From contig CAKREB010000017.1 in NCBI GenBank assembly GCA_934317005.1, positions 5,867-69,866 on the forward strand: a DNA stretch of 64,000 bases, read 5' to 3'. The notes under the pieces are model-generated. The model worked only from the letters and a program-made list of their open reading frames with translations, was not told the origin of the DNA and searched no databases. Shown piece by piece: positions 25,762-34,257 of the stretch. Numbering within the stretch: the stretch's first letter is position 1; the number at the start of each line of letters is the position of its first letter. The DNA is from an uncultured Lachnospiraceae bacterium. Lineage in GTDB: Bacteria > Bacillota > Clostridia > Lachnospirales > Lachnospiraceae. Both the position numbers and the translations under genes were made by a program.

Positions 25762-27987
25762 ATGTGCATGCATAAAAAGAGTATTTTGATAAAGGAAGGA
25801 TTTTTTCTGGTGGTTCTTTTTCTTATATTTGGACAAACAGGAAAATATGTTTTTGCAGCAGAAAAGCAACAGCAGCAGGCGGAAGCAATATTAGAGAAGA
25901 AAGAAGAGAATCAAAAGGAAGAGTTGTCACAAGTAGAAAAAATTTTAACAAAACATACAAAAGAAACCGATTCCAGTAAAATTGTGTTAGCAGATGAAAA
26001 TGATGAGAGTGCTTTAGGGATGGAGCATTATGATTATGATCATGCATATTGTGTAAGGGTTTTAAATCATTTTATGGTAACGGATTATAACAAAGAGAAA
26101 AGTGTGAAAAAAATCACATCAGAGCAAAAAGGCTGGCTGGTTCCGTATACTTCTTCCAATCAGATAGAAGGAATTGTTGAATTATATCAGGAGGATGATG
26201 GAAAATACGATTGGTATTGCCAGTCAGAAAGTGATGTAGGCAAAAAGGGAAAGATATATCCACCAAACAAAAAGGAGCTGGCAGATTTCATAGGTGAACA
26301 GATCAGTGAGGATGAAAGGATTGAAAGTATAGAGTATTTACATAATGCATTATATTATCTGACACTTATTTATATCACGACAGATAAGATGGAATATTTT
26401 ATTCCGTATGCTGAGGAGCCGGAAGTGCTGCAAAGTGAGGACAAGAGTGTTCGTATCGAAAATGCAAGGTTATATACGGTTGATGCTTTTTTTGACACGA
26501 TGGATCGCATTTTTGATGAAAGTATATTAAAAAATGCAGGAAGTGAAGGTGGTGGCTTACCATACCGCAGCAGTGAATCTAGATATCAAGTGGTCGGAAA
26601 AGTTGCAGGAGCAATAGTAATAATCATTATGTTAGCAGTTGTTTTCAGATGGAGAAAAAGAAGAAGGCTGCTGCTGGGAAGTGTTACTTTGTGCAGCATA
26701 ATCTTTTTGATAGGATGCGCAAATGTAGAAAAAGAAAACAAAACACAGGATGGCAGTGAAAAACAAAGAGATACTAGCATAGTACAAGAGCAGAAAGCGA
26801 TTAATAAACTGGAAAAGCCGAGGATCATACAAAAGGTAAATAAAAGAACAGGTATTGTTACCGTGACGTGGAATGAGATGAATAACGTTCAGAAATATCG
26901 GGTGAAAATTTATCATCGTGATCAGAAGACATTCCTATGGGTAAAGACAGAGGAAAAGGTGTATGATCCAAAGGATGATAAAAGGTTAGATTATACCGCA
27001 ATGTACGGAAATAAGTATCGTTGCGTGGTTAGTGCATATGCAAAAGATAAGAGTGGACAGTGGAACAAGAGAAGTACAACAGATTATTTTATTGTGAGAC
27101 TGCCACGGATCATTTGGATGGATCAAGAGATGTACCCAAAGAAAAAGGAGAAGAAAAATCAGATAGACTTAAAAGTAACAGAAGAAGAGGAAAAACGTAT
27201 TCATTATGTATCTCCATCTGGAATAGAAATCTATCGGGGCAGGGATGCAAAGAAACTTTCCCGATTTAAAATGATTTCATATAGCAAATTAAAAAGAGAA
27301 GAAAAAAATGATAAGGAATATTCGGTAACATATAAAACATACACAGATAAAAATGTAAAAAAGGGAATAAATTACTGCTATAAATTACGGGCATATACGG
27401 TTTATCAGGGGGAAAAATATTATGGAAAATGTACTGTGGCAAGGCTATTGTCTACAGATAATTCTCAGGGAAAAAGCGAGGTGACACTTCAGGCTGCCAG
27501 TTCAAAAAAGATTAAAAGTTTTCAGCTTATGCTAAAGAATAAAAACAAAGAGAATGTATACATAGGAAAGAAATATGCCAGTGCAGATGCGTATACGATT
27601 TCGGATTACCAGTCGTTGTTTCGAGTGGAGTTTTACAATGGAGATCAGGGATTTTATAGAAGGAGTAATAATTATAGGAAGGCATTTGTATTGGAATACC
27701 GATATGATCAAAAGGAGAATTGGAAAAAATTGTCAGGGAAAGATAGTCTGACACTTCGACCTGACCGCAATGTATTTCTGCGTTTTCGACAGGCAGATCA
27801 TAAAATATTTGCTAATCCGTTTTTAGAAAAAGGATTTCAAAGTATCAATGCAGTGTTTTCTATCCTTCATTATAAAGGGAAAAATGCATATGTATCATTT
27901 GATTTACCATCTAAATGGAAAGGAAAAGACAGCGCAACTAATGCATACATTCAATGGAGTTTTGAAGAGGTATTAGATTGTGGCTGA
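25762..27987 (+). CDS. Composite exported protein with internal lipobox and FN3-like C-terminus
   Basis: 741 aa, not a recognised family. Signal peptide (about 1-34, ending VFAAE), a Gln/Glu-rich segment, an extracellular domain (about 75-265), a membrane helix (about 282-298) with a basic stop, and then a second hydrophobic stretch ending LIGCANVE, which looks like a lipoprotein signal in mid-protein. The rest (about 345-741) contains two FN3-like regions and a C-terminal domain related to the A1-A4 proteins (NYCYKLRAYTVYQGEKYYGK). It looks like a fusion of a membrane protein gene and a lipoprotein gene. ATG 25768 may be the real start. Confidence 0.68.
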   Translation: MCMHKKSILIKEGFFLVVLFLIFGQTGKYVFAAEKQQQQAEAILEKKEENQKEELSQVEKILTKHTKETDSSKIVLADENDESALGMEHYDYDHAYCVRVLNHFMVTDYNKEKSVKKITSEQKGWLVPYTSSNQIEGIVELYQEDDGKYDWYCQSESDVGKKGKIYPPNKKELADFIGEQISEDERIESIEYLHNALYYLTLIYITTDKMEYFIPYAEEPEVLQSEDKSVRIENARLYTVDAFFDTMDRIFDESILKNAGSEGGGLPYRSSESRYQVVGKVAGAIVIIIMLAVVFRWRKRRRLLLGSVTLCSIIFLIGCANVEKENKTQDGSEKQRDTSIVQEQKAINKLEKPRIIQKVNKRTGIVTVTWNEMNNVQKYRVKIYHRDQKTFLWVKTEEKVYDPKDDKRLDYTAMYGNKYRCVVSAYAKDKSGQWNKRSTTDYFIVRLPRIIWMDQEMYPKKKEKKNQIDLKVTEEEEKRIHYVSPSGIEIYRGRDAKKLSRFKMISYSKLKREEKNDKEYSVTYKTYTDKNVKKGINYCYKLRAYTVYQGEKYYGKCTVARLLSTDNSQGKSEVTLQAASSKKIKSFQLMLKNKNKENVYIGKKYASADAYTISDYQSLFRVEFYNGDQGFYRRSNNYRKAFVLEYRYDQKENWKKLSGKDSLTLRPDRNVFLRFRQADHKIFANPFLEKGFQSINAVFSILHYKGKNAYVSFDLPSKWKGKDSATNAYIQWSFEEVLDCG

Positions 27988-27998
27988 TGTAAATTTAA

Positions 27999-28107
27999 GT
28001 GTGGAAAAAATCACATCAGAGCAAAAAGGCTGGTGGCTCCGTATATTTCTTCCAATCAGGATAGAAGGAATTGCTGAATTATATCAGGAGGATGATGGAA
28101 AGTGCTG
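27999..28107 (+). pseudogene. Fragment duplicated from the 741-aa gene
   Basis: About 105 bp (AAATCACATCAGAGCAAAAA onward to AGGAGGATGATGG) repeats positions 26101-26205 with small indels that break the frame. It lies just after the parent gene and before the defence-like pair, a recombination scar. Confidence 0.8.
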
Positions 28108-28193
28108 ATATAAAGTATAATTTTGTCGAAAATTGCTAAAGGTGCTAAAATGGAAACTTCGATGCGAAATATGAGATTTTATCTCATAAATAG

Positions 28194-28221
28194 TTGCGAA
28201 AAATAAAAAATAGAATATAAT
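28194..28221 (+). promoter_or_regulatory. Promoter of the ATPase-RloB pair
   Basis: TTGCGA, 16 bp, TATAAT. A perfect short hairpin (ATGAGAT TTT ATCTCAT, 28172-28188) lies just upstream of the -35. Confidence 0.55.
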
Positions 28222-28263
28222 AGAAATGTAGGTAAGAAGTTTAGACAAATGGAGGTAAATAAG

Positions 28264-29490
28264 ATGTTATGCCAATTTACAGTTAAAAATTTTAAAAGTA
28301 TACGGGATGAGGTAACATTTGACATGCAGGCTGCCACCATTTCTGAGCATGAAGACAGAATTATACAAGATACAGATGGGGAATTATATTTACCGGTATC
28401 TGCTGTATATGGACCGAATGGTGGTGGAAAATCTAATGTTCTTGAAGCGTTGCATAGTCTGGTTACAAAAGTATTGAGACCATTATATGCCACAAGTAAT
28501 CAGGAAGAGATGGCAATGAAAATGAAAAAACTTACAATAGAGCCATTTTCTTTTGACGAAGAGGCAAGAAATGAACCGACAGAGTTTGAGTTGTTCTTTA
28601 GGACAGCGTTGGCAGAGTATCGTTATGAATTGATTGTAAAAAAAGAAGTAATCGAATACGAAAGACTGGATCGCATAAAATTGGAGACAGGACGGAAATC
28701 AGCGCTTTTTGAACGAGATAAGGATGAAATTATTTTGAAAGGTGCATTTGCAAGAGTGAAGACCAGTGATGAACTATCGGATACATTGCCGTTGTTATCG
28801 TATCTTGGTATTACTTATAGTAAAAATGAAGTGGTGCAGGATGTACTTGACTGGTTTGGTGAAGAAATTGATTTTCTGAATTATGGGAATCCTATGCAGG
28901 AATTGCGAATGGCTGTTTCGAAGTCAGAGGATGTAAAAAGATTGATGCTTCAAATGATTCAGGAGATGGATTTAGATATCGTAGATTTTCGTGTAGAGGA
29001 AAAAGAAAATGATCGGATTGAAGTGTTTACAAAACATATAGTAGATGAATATGAGGCAGAATTGAATTTATTTGATGAATCCAGTGGAACAAAGAAATTA
29101 TTTGGTCTGCTTCCATTTATTGCAAAAAGTTTGTTAAAAGGGACGACACTTGTGATTGATGAATTAGATGCAAAGATACATCCGGCATTGCTTAAATATC
29201 TTATTATGACATTCAGTAATATGGAAAAGAATAAAAAAGGTGCACAACTGATTTTTACATCACATGATTTGTCGACAATGAACAGTAATGTATTTAGACG
29301 GGATGAAATCTGGTTTGTAGCTAAGGGAAAATGTCAGAACTCAAAATTATATTCTCTTGTAGAATTTAAAAATAAGAAAGGCGAATCTGTACGTAAGGAT
29401 GCTAAGTTTGACAAGCAGTATCTGGAAGGAAAATATGGGGCAGATCCTTACCTCAGAAAGATCATAGATTGGGGGATGGTAAATGGCTAA
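28264..29490 (+). CDS. AAA/SMC-like ATPase of an RloB-type two-gene system (AbiL-like)
   Basis: A 408-aa P-loop ATPase of the AAA_15/AAA_21 group. It shows Walker A GPNGGGKS (residues 50-57), an insertion domain, Walker B TTLVIDELDAKIHP and the late motif FTSHDLSTM. GGAGG precedes ATG 28264. Its stop overlaps the start of the RloB-family gene by 8 bp, so the two are translationally coupled. Pairs of such an ATPase with RloB occur in restriction and abortive-infection loci, and the lactococcal AbiL pair is the closest described system I can name. The substrate and trigger are unknown. It is cytosolic, unlike the surrounding exported proteins. Confidence 0.82.
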   Translation: MLCQFTVKNFKSIRDEVTFDMQAATISEHEDRIIQDTDGELYLPVSAVYGPNGGGKSNVLEALHSLVTKVLRPLYATSNQEEMAMKMKKLTIEPFSFDEEARNEPTEFELFFRTALAEYRYELIVKKEVIEYERLDRIKLETGRKSALFERDKDEIILKGAFARVKTSDELSDTLPLLSYLGITYSKNEVVQDVLDWFGEEIDFLNYGNPMQELRMAVSKSEDVKRLMLQMIQEMDLDIVDFRVEEKENDRIEVFTKHIVDEYEAELNLFDESSGTKKLFGLLPFIAKSLLKGTTLVIDELDAKIHPALLKYLIMTFSNMEKNKKGAQLIFTSHDLSTMNSNVFRRDEIWFVAKGKCQNSKLYSLVEFKNKKGESVRKDAKFDKQYLEGKYGADPYLRKIIDWGMVNG

Positions 29491-30208
29491 AAGAGGCAGA
29501 AAAGAGAAGGATAACTGGAAGAAGAAACGCCGGCAGGAATATCTGGAAAAGAAAGAGTTTCGTTATTATATTTTCTGTGAGGGACAAGCAACGGAACCTA
29601 AATATTTTCAAGGATTTAAACGTTATATTGAAGATAATCCTATTTATCGCGATATGGTTTTGATTGAAATTGAAGGCTGTCAGGCTGAGACGATGCGGGT
29701 AATCGGGAAGGCAGAAGAGTATGTATATGAGAATAAGATTACGAAAGGGCAGATATGGTGCGTTTATGATAAAGACAGTTTTCCGTCCAGTGATGTCAAT
29801 GGAGTAGTTCAGCGGGCAAAAGTGTTGAATCAAAAGAATCCGGATATTCAGTACCATGCAGCGTGGAGTAATGAATGCATTGAATTTTGGTTTATGTTGC
29901 ATTTTGCATACTACACTTCAAATAATCATAGATCTGAGTATAAGAAATTCTTAAATGAAAAATTTCAAGAACTGGAGATTGGGAAGTACGAGAAAAACAT
30001 GGCTGATATATTTGAAACTCTGATGAATGGTGGAAACCCCAAATTGGCAATTCGGTATGCGAAACGGATTATTGAAAATGGAGAAGGAAAAACACCAGCG
30101 GAGATAGCACCTGGAACGAAGGTGTATGAGTTGGTGGAGGAATTGGCGAAGTATTTGCCGGAAAAGATGAAGAGCAAGTTTGTAGACCTTAGGCGGGATT
30201 ATGCTTGA
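29483..30208 (+). CDS. RloB-family protein (predicted TOPRIM-like nuclease)
   Basis: A 241-aa protein of the RloB family: basic N-terminus, YIFCEGQATEPKYFQGF (acidic TOPRIM-like motif), VYDKDSFP (DxD) and the hallmark AWSNECIEFWFMLHF. These acidic residues are expected to bind metal and act on nucleic acid, with the upstream ATPase as partner. Overlapping genes indicate one operon. It is followed directly by a copy of the CGCAC-repeat promoter module, so the pair is inserted between island modules. Defence activity is inferred from family context. Confidence 0.82.
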   Translation: MAKRGRKEKDNWKKKRRQEYLEKKEFRYYIFCEGQATEPKYFQGFKRYIEDNPIYRDMVLIEIEGCQAETMRVIGKAEEYVYENKITKGQIWCVYDKDSFPSSDVNGVVQRAKVLNQKNPDIQYHAAWSNECIEFWFMLHFAYYTSNNHRSEYKKFLNEKFQELEIGKYEKNMADIFETLMNGGNPKLAIRYAKRIIENGEGKTPAEIAPGTKVYELVEELAKYLPEKMKSKFVDLRRDYA

Positions 30209-30256
30209 ATAAAAAGTTTAAGAAATGTTTAACTTTTCGAGAAAAATTGCAAAAAA

Positions 30257-30316
30257 CGCACAAAAACCGACCCAAAACGCACAAAATCCGCACGATGGCA
30301 AATAAGGTGCTATAAT
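30257..30316 (+). promoter_or_regulatory. Promoter with CGCAC direct repeats, second copy
   Basis: CGCAC-type repeats start at 30257, 30268 (CGACC), 30278 and 30289, the same 11/10/11 spacing as at 13160, with TATAAT at 30311-30316. It stands about 90 bp before the C2 leucine-rich-repeat gene. Confidence 0.6.
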
Positions 30317-30403
30317 CGGCGCAAGGGAAGATGTTCATATCTTGGACCAAAGCAGAGCTGGAAGCGTTCAGAGCATGCTTTCATAGATGAAAGGTGGATC
30401 AAT

Positions 30404-31966
30404 ATGAGAAAGAAAACAAATTATTTAAGGGCAGCAGTAGGAATGACAGTGCTTCTATGTGGCATGATGGTAGTGCAGCCGGACAGTATGGCGCAGGCTG
30501 CCTCAAAGATAAAGATCAGTGCACAGAATTTTCCGGATCGGAACTTCCGGACAGCAGTAAAAAAGTTTGATACCAATAAGGACGGGTATCTGCAGAGGGC
30601 AGAGATCAAGAAAGTGAAATCAATCCGTTTGAAGGTGACACAGAAATCAAACTGGTATGTCGCAACCTTTCAGGGGATAGAGTATTTTACGGAACTGCAG
30701 AGCTTTACATATGGTGGCACATGCTATAAGAGTACAAAGACATTAGATATTTCTAAGAATAAAAAGCTGCGCAGTGTGACCGTGGGAGCGGTTTCCAATG
30801 CATCTACGATGTCGGCAGTAAAAAAGATCAATCTGAAAAATCTAAAGAATTTAAAGAGCGTTTCCATCTGCAACAATAAAAATCTGGAAACATTGACGCT
30901 TGACGGTTGTACCGGTTTACAAAAGCTTACGATCGACAGCATTCAGAAGTTACCATTGAAAAAGCTGGATCTTTCCACATGTCATGCATTGCAGGCTGTG
31001 AAAGTGGAGGGAGAGATAGGAAATACTTCGCTGAAAAGCATTTCTTTTGGAACAGCAGATAACTTAAAACGGTTAGAAGTGAACAATACGGCAGTGACAA
31101 AACTTGCGACAGCAAAGCTAAAAGGTTTGCAGACACTTTCGCTTGATCATTGTAAAAAGTTAAAGACGCTGGATCTGTCAAAAAATACAAAGCTTACCAG
31201 TCTGTCCCTGCGCCTGGCTTCGATCACTTCATTAAATACAGCAAAAAATACGAAGCTTGCCACACTGTCCGTAGAGAATGTGCCGCTCGCGCAGTTAGAT
31301 GTGACAAAGAACACAAAGCTTACAGATGTATCATTAAATGCGTTGAAAGTAAGCAGTCTGGATCTTTCGAAGAATACAGCGCTGACAGCACTGGCTCTGC
31401 AGGACATCCCGGTAAAGGATCTGGATGTATCACGCTATCAGAATCTTACTACGTTACATTTGAATACTGTGGCATGCACGGCTTTAGATCTTACCCAAAA
31501 TGAGAAGTTAAAAGAACTCAGCCTGAATGGCATTTCGATCAAAGCGCTGGATCTTACCAAGAATGATGCGCTGGAGCATCTGAGCCTGTTGAATATTGCT
31601 CTGGACAGCCTGGATATATCCCATAATACGAAGATTACAGAATTAGATCTGTATTCTCTGCAGTTAAAAGAGCTGGATTTAACAAAGAACACAGAGCTGA
31701 AGCGGATTGCATTGGTTTCTTTACCGGTAGAAACACTGGATTTGACAAATGCTGTAAAGCTGGAAAGACTGAGCATTGTAACGCTTCCTGTTAAGGAATT
31801 GGATTTATCAAAAAATGCAAATCTCATCTGGATCCAGGCAGTGGAAACACAGCTTCAGCAGTTGGATGTTAGCCAAACAAAGATCACGAAAGACGGTCTT
31901 GTGCCGGGGACAGAGGAAGATCAGGTAAATGTGGATGCCGGAGTGAAGGTTGTTTATGCTGAGTAA
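30404..31966 (+). CDS. EF-hand / leucine-rich-repeat secreted protein, C2
   Basis: A 520-aa twin of the protein at 22061: signal peptide, EF-hand-like loop DTNKDGYLQRAEI and the same run of leucine-rich repeats. Differences cluster in the signal peptide and the last quarter (for example KITELDLYS for KLTELTLYS, and the C-terminal NVDAG), while the core is identical at the DNA level by eye. Unlike C1, which follows lipoprotein copy 2, this copy has its own CGCAC-repeat promoter, so the twins may be expressed under different conditions. Confidence 0.78.
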   Translation: MRKKTNYLRAAVGMTVLLCGMMVVQPDSMAQAASKIKISAQNFPDRNFRTAVKKFDTNKDGYLQRAEIKKVKSIRLKVTQKSNWYVATFQGIEYFTELQSFTYGGTCYKSTKTLDISKNKKLRSVTVGAVSNASTMSAVKKINLKNLKNLKSVSICNNKNLETLTLDGCTGLQKLTIDSIQKLPLKKLDLSTCHALQAVKVEGEIGNTSLKSISFGTADNLKRLEVNNTAVTKLATAKLKGLQTLSLDHCKKLKTLDLSKNTKLTSLSLRLASITSLNTAKNTKLATLSVENVPLAQLDVTKNTKLTDVSLNALKVSSLDLSKNTALTALALQDIPVKDLDVSRYQNLTTLHLNTVACTALDLTQNEKLKELSLNGISIKALDLTKNDALEHLSLLNIALDSLDISHNTKITELDLYSLQLKELDLTKNTELKRIALVSLPVETLDLTNAVKLERLSIVTLPVKELDLSKNANLIWIQAVETQLQQLDVSQTKITKDGLVPGTEEDQVNVDAGVKVVYAE

Positions 31967-31967
31967 C

Positions 31968-32066
31968 CAATCTTTAACTGCGGAGAAGATGACAGGTGAC
32001 AGTGAAGAAGCCGAGATCAATACGTTTTATCAAAAGTCCTATGATCAGAAGAAATTGGTGATTTAA
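31968..32066 (+). pseudogene. Internal fragment related to the broken gene at 14139
   Basis: The stretch CTGCGGAGAAGATGACAGGT through TATGATCAGAAGAA matches about 14715-14800 with a few substitutions. Nothing of the rest of that gene is present. Confidence 0.8.
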
Positions 32067-32149
32067 TGAAAAGGATTAGAGATAAGAGTAAGGTGTACTA
32101 GTGCTTATGAAGGTTTAAGGCTTATTTTGATGATTTGAGAGGATAGATA

Positions 32150-33019
32150 ATGGGATTCAAGAAAAAAATCATTGCAATTAGTGTGGGAATCATAATGGTT
32201 ATTGTAGCAATAGGATGTATAGGGAGAGTATCCAAACATTTCTTAAAGAAGGAAATGGATACAAAAAAAGTAGAGCAAAAGAAAGGCATATATTACAATG
32301 CACTTGATCCTAAGGAGATTGGATTGAAGTATGATAGCATGGCAATGTATGGATATTCGTCATTGCTGTATCGCAATAAGGTGTATACCTGTGAAGCACT
32401 CAATCATAAACAATATTCAGAAAAAGAATTTCGGGAAAAGTTTTCTAAGATGATTCCATTGGGCACGGTGTATAGCAATAACGGAGTGTATGCTTCGACA
32501 AAATCTTCCAAGCTAAACCGGGTTACAGAAAAAGGTACACTGTTTCGTTTGGAAGAATATAAGCAGGATCATCGGGTGGGGATTTATTATCGTCATAAAA
32601 AAAGTGATGGTGCTGCGTTCTATGTAGTGGAAATATATGATTGCTTAAATGATTTTTGGGTACTACGAGGTGAGGATATCTATCAGAAATTGTTTCGTTT
32701 GAGAGAGTCTGAGTGCATCGAAATAGCTTCCGGTTATAATGAAGACGGAGAAAAAAAGATTTTGAAAAAGGTCACTTTTCAGGATAAGCTGTTTTCTGAT
32801 TTTTATGATGAAGTATGCAAAGGAAAATTTCTGAAGCAGGATGAAGAAAACCGGGAGATGGATGATTTCTTTTTGTTTACAGATAAGTACGGGATACAGA
32901 CAGAACTTTATGTGGATCCGGAGGGATATGTGATTTATCTTAGTCCGGAAGGTACAAAGTTTGTGATTCGAATTGACAGCAGTGTGTGTGAAGCTATTTT
33001 GAAAATGTTTCAAAAATGA
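32150..33019 (+). CDS. Membrane-anchored protein of unknown function
   Basis: A 289-aa protein, family not recognised. One N-terminal hydrophobic segment (about 5-25) ends in VAIGCIG, which could be a lipobox or a plain membrane anchor. The rest is soluble, charged and mixed alpha/beta with many Tyr and Lys, presumably outside the cell. It follows the fragment at 31968 and ends before the dyad promoter at 33038. No related copy was noticed in the window. Confidence 0.7.
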   Translation: MGFKKKIIAISVGIIMVIVAIGCIGRVSKHFLKKEMDTKKVEQKKGIYYNALDPKEIGLKYDSMAMYGYSSLLYRNKVYTCEALNHKQYSEKEFREKFSKMIPLGTVYSNNGVYASTKSSKLNRVTEKGTLFRLEEYKQDHRVGIYYRHKKSDGAAFYVVEIYDCLNDFWVLRGEDIYQKLFRLRESECIEIASGYNEDGEKKILKKVTFQDKLFSDFYDEVCKGKFLKQDEENREMDDFFLFTDKYGIQTELYVDPEGYVIYLSPEGTKFVIRIDSSVCEAILKMFQK

Positions 33020-33037
33020 GATAAGTGGGATAGAATA

Positions 33038-33097
33038 TTGACAAAATAAGTCTATAAGTATAAACTTAAGAAGGGTTTATAATTATAGACTTATTTT
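33038..33097 (+). promoter_or_regulatory. Promoter with overlapping dyad operator
   Basis: TTGACA (33038-33043), 17 bp, TAAACT (33061-33066). A 24-bp imperfect inverted repeat (33043-33066 and 33074-33097, core AAGTCTATAAGTATAAAC) covers the spacer, -10 and start region. It resembles the dyad at 19138-19193 (shared TCTATAARTATA), suggesting the same repressor. Confidence 0.55.
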
Positions 33098-33123
33098 AAT
33101 GGATAAAATTAGGGGGGAAAATT

Positions 33124-33243
33124 ATGAAAAGAAAATTTTGTTTATTGTGTGTGGTGGCAGTTCTTATGAGTGGATGTGGGGTTCAAAAAGAAAATATAGC
33201 ATCAAGAGCGACACAGATACCGGTAGAAAAGCAGAATGAATAA
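33124..33243 (+). CDS. Short lipoprotein (39 aa), possibly the front of a frameshifted gene
   Basis: ATG 33124 after AGGGGGG encodes MKRKFCLLCVVAVLMSGCG, a typical lipoprotein signal with lipobox LMSGC, followed by about 20 residues. The stop overlaps the start of the next frame (ATGAATAA). Either a tiny lipoprotein translationally coupled to the next gene, or one gene split by a single-base indel, giving an anchored protein of about 130 aa. Confidence 0.6.
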   Translation: MKRKFCLLCVVAVLMSGCGVQKENIASRATQIPVEKQNE

Positions 33244-33517
33244 TCTGGCGCGTAATATGAAAAAAATATATGAGCAGACTAAGGCAGACGAAGCAGAGGC
33301 ACGGGAAAACTATCAGCGGATTCTGATCGAAGAATATCTATTTTCGACAAAAGATGCTTATGAGCAAATGAGTGAAGCAAAGCGCAGAGAATTGCTCAAT
33401 GCCGTTAAGAAAAATTATGAAGCAGAGAAAGAAATGATCAAGGGGTATTATCCACAGTACCATTTTTACGATATGATCGGGTATGGAGATAATCCATGGC
33501 AAGAGGACAGACGATAA
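33236..33517 (+). CDS. Small charged helical protein, overlapping the short lipoprotein
   Basis: A 93-aa, highly charged and mostly helical protein (ADEAEARENYQRI, SEAKRRELLNAVKKNYEAEK) with no recognised domain. Its ATG overlaps the stop of the lipoprotein frame and it has no separate ribosome site, so it depends on upstream translation or is the frameshifted body of that gene. A strong hairpin follows at 33585. Confidence 0.5.
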   Translation: MNNLARNMKKIYEQTKADEAEARENYQRILIEEYLFSTKDAYEQMSEAKRRELLNAVKKNYEAEKEMIKGYYPQYHFYDMIGYGDNPWQEDRR

Positions 33518-33584
33518 ATGAAAATTGTCTGTATCAAGTTAGCGTAAAGATATTTTCGGAAAATTAAATGTGGAAAAGGACAGT

Positions 33585-33630
33585 TCCTTTGTCAAGGCAA
33601 TCTTGACAAAGGAGTCGTTCTATATATTAT
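33585..33630 (+). promoter_or_regulatory. Strong hairpin overlapping a promoter
   Basis: TCCTTTGTCAAG and CTTGACAAAGGA form a 12-bp stem around GCAAT. Its right arm contains TTGACA (33603-33608), which with TATTAT 16 bp on (33625-33630) makes a promoter for the LprI-like gene. The stem may also end the upstream transcript. Confidence 0.55.
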
Positions 33631-33664
33631 TATAATTAAGAATAAAAAGATTGGAGGACGATTC

Positions 33665-34114
33665 ATGAAAAAAGTAATTGTTTCACTGATTGCCGTTTTA
33701 TTAATTGGGATTGTTTTCAGTTCATCTGTTCCTGACACTGCTTGTATTGCCCATGCGAAAACAAATCAATCGATCAATCTTATGAACCGGTACAAAAAGT
33801 TAGTAAGAAAGTGCAAAGAGAAATATAAGTATGATGGCAGTCAGGCGGAAATGAATCATAATGCCTACAACGAATATCAAACATGGGATAAAGAACTGAA
33901 TTTTGTATATTTTAAAATATACAAAAGCTTATCGGCATCCTCAAAAAAAGTGTTAAAGAAATCACAGCTTGCATGGATCAGCAAAAAAGAAAAAGCGGCA
34001 AAAGCTGCTGCTGCAGACTGGGAGGGTGGAAGTGGAGAAACTACGGCTTATTATGGTTCTCTTATTGTTTCAACCAAAAAACGTGTACGCTGGTTAATTA
34101 ATCATTATGCATAA
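33665..34114 (+). CDS. LprI/DUF1311-family exported protein
   Basis: A 149-aa protein with a signal peptide (about 1-30, ending HAKT). It matches the lysozyme-inhibitor LprI-type family (PF07007): QAEMNHNAYNEYQTWDKELN, then KSQLAWISKKEKA, GGSGETTAYYG and a final KKRVRWL. The cysteines usual in the family are missing, so the disulfides are lost. GGAGG precedes the ATG. The family name reflects a mycobacterial member; lysozyme binding is not implied here. Confidence 0.75.
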   Translation: MKKVIVSLIAVLLIGIVFSSSVPDTACIAHAKTNQSINLMNRYKKLVRKCKEKYKYDGSQAEMNHNAYNEYQTWDKELNFVYFKIYKSLSASSKKVLKKSQLAWISKKEKAAKAAAADWEGGSGETTAYYGSLIVSTKKRVRWLINHYA

Positions 34115-34119
34115 AATAT

Positions 34120-34165
34120 AAAAATCGTTGCATTAGTCCGATTGCTAAAGCAACGATTTTTATAT
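34120..34165 (+). terminator. Intrinsic terminator after the LprI-like gene
   Basis: AAAAATCGTTGC pairs with GCAACGATTTTT around an 18-nt loop. Symmetric T/A runs make it potentially bidirectional. Confidence 0.85.
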
Positions 34166-34257
34166 TTATTGTCACTTTTTCTGCGTTGAAATGAAACTGC
34201 CCTGTCCGGCAAAACCGTTCTCCGATTCTTGCTATTTATTTTTCAGAATGGTAAAAT

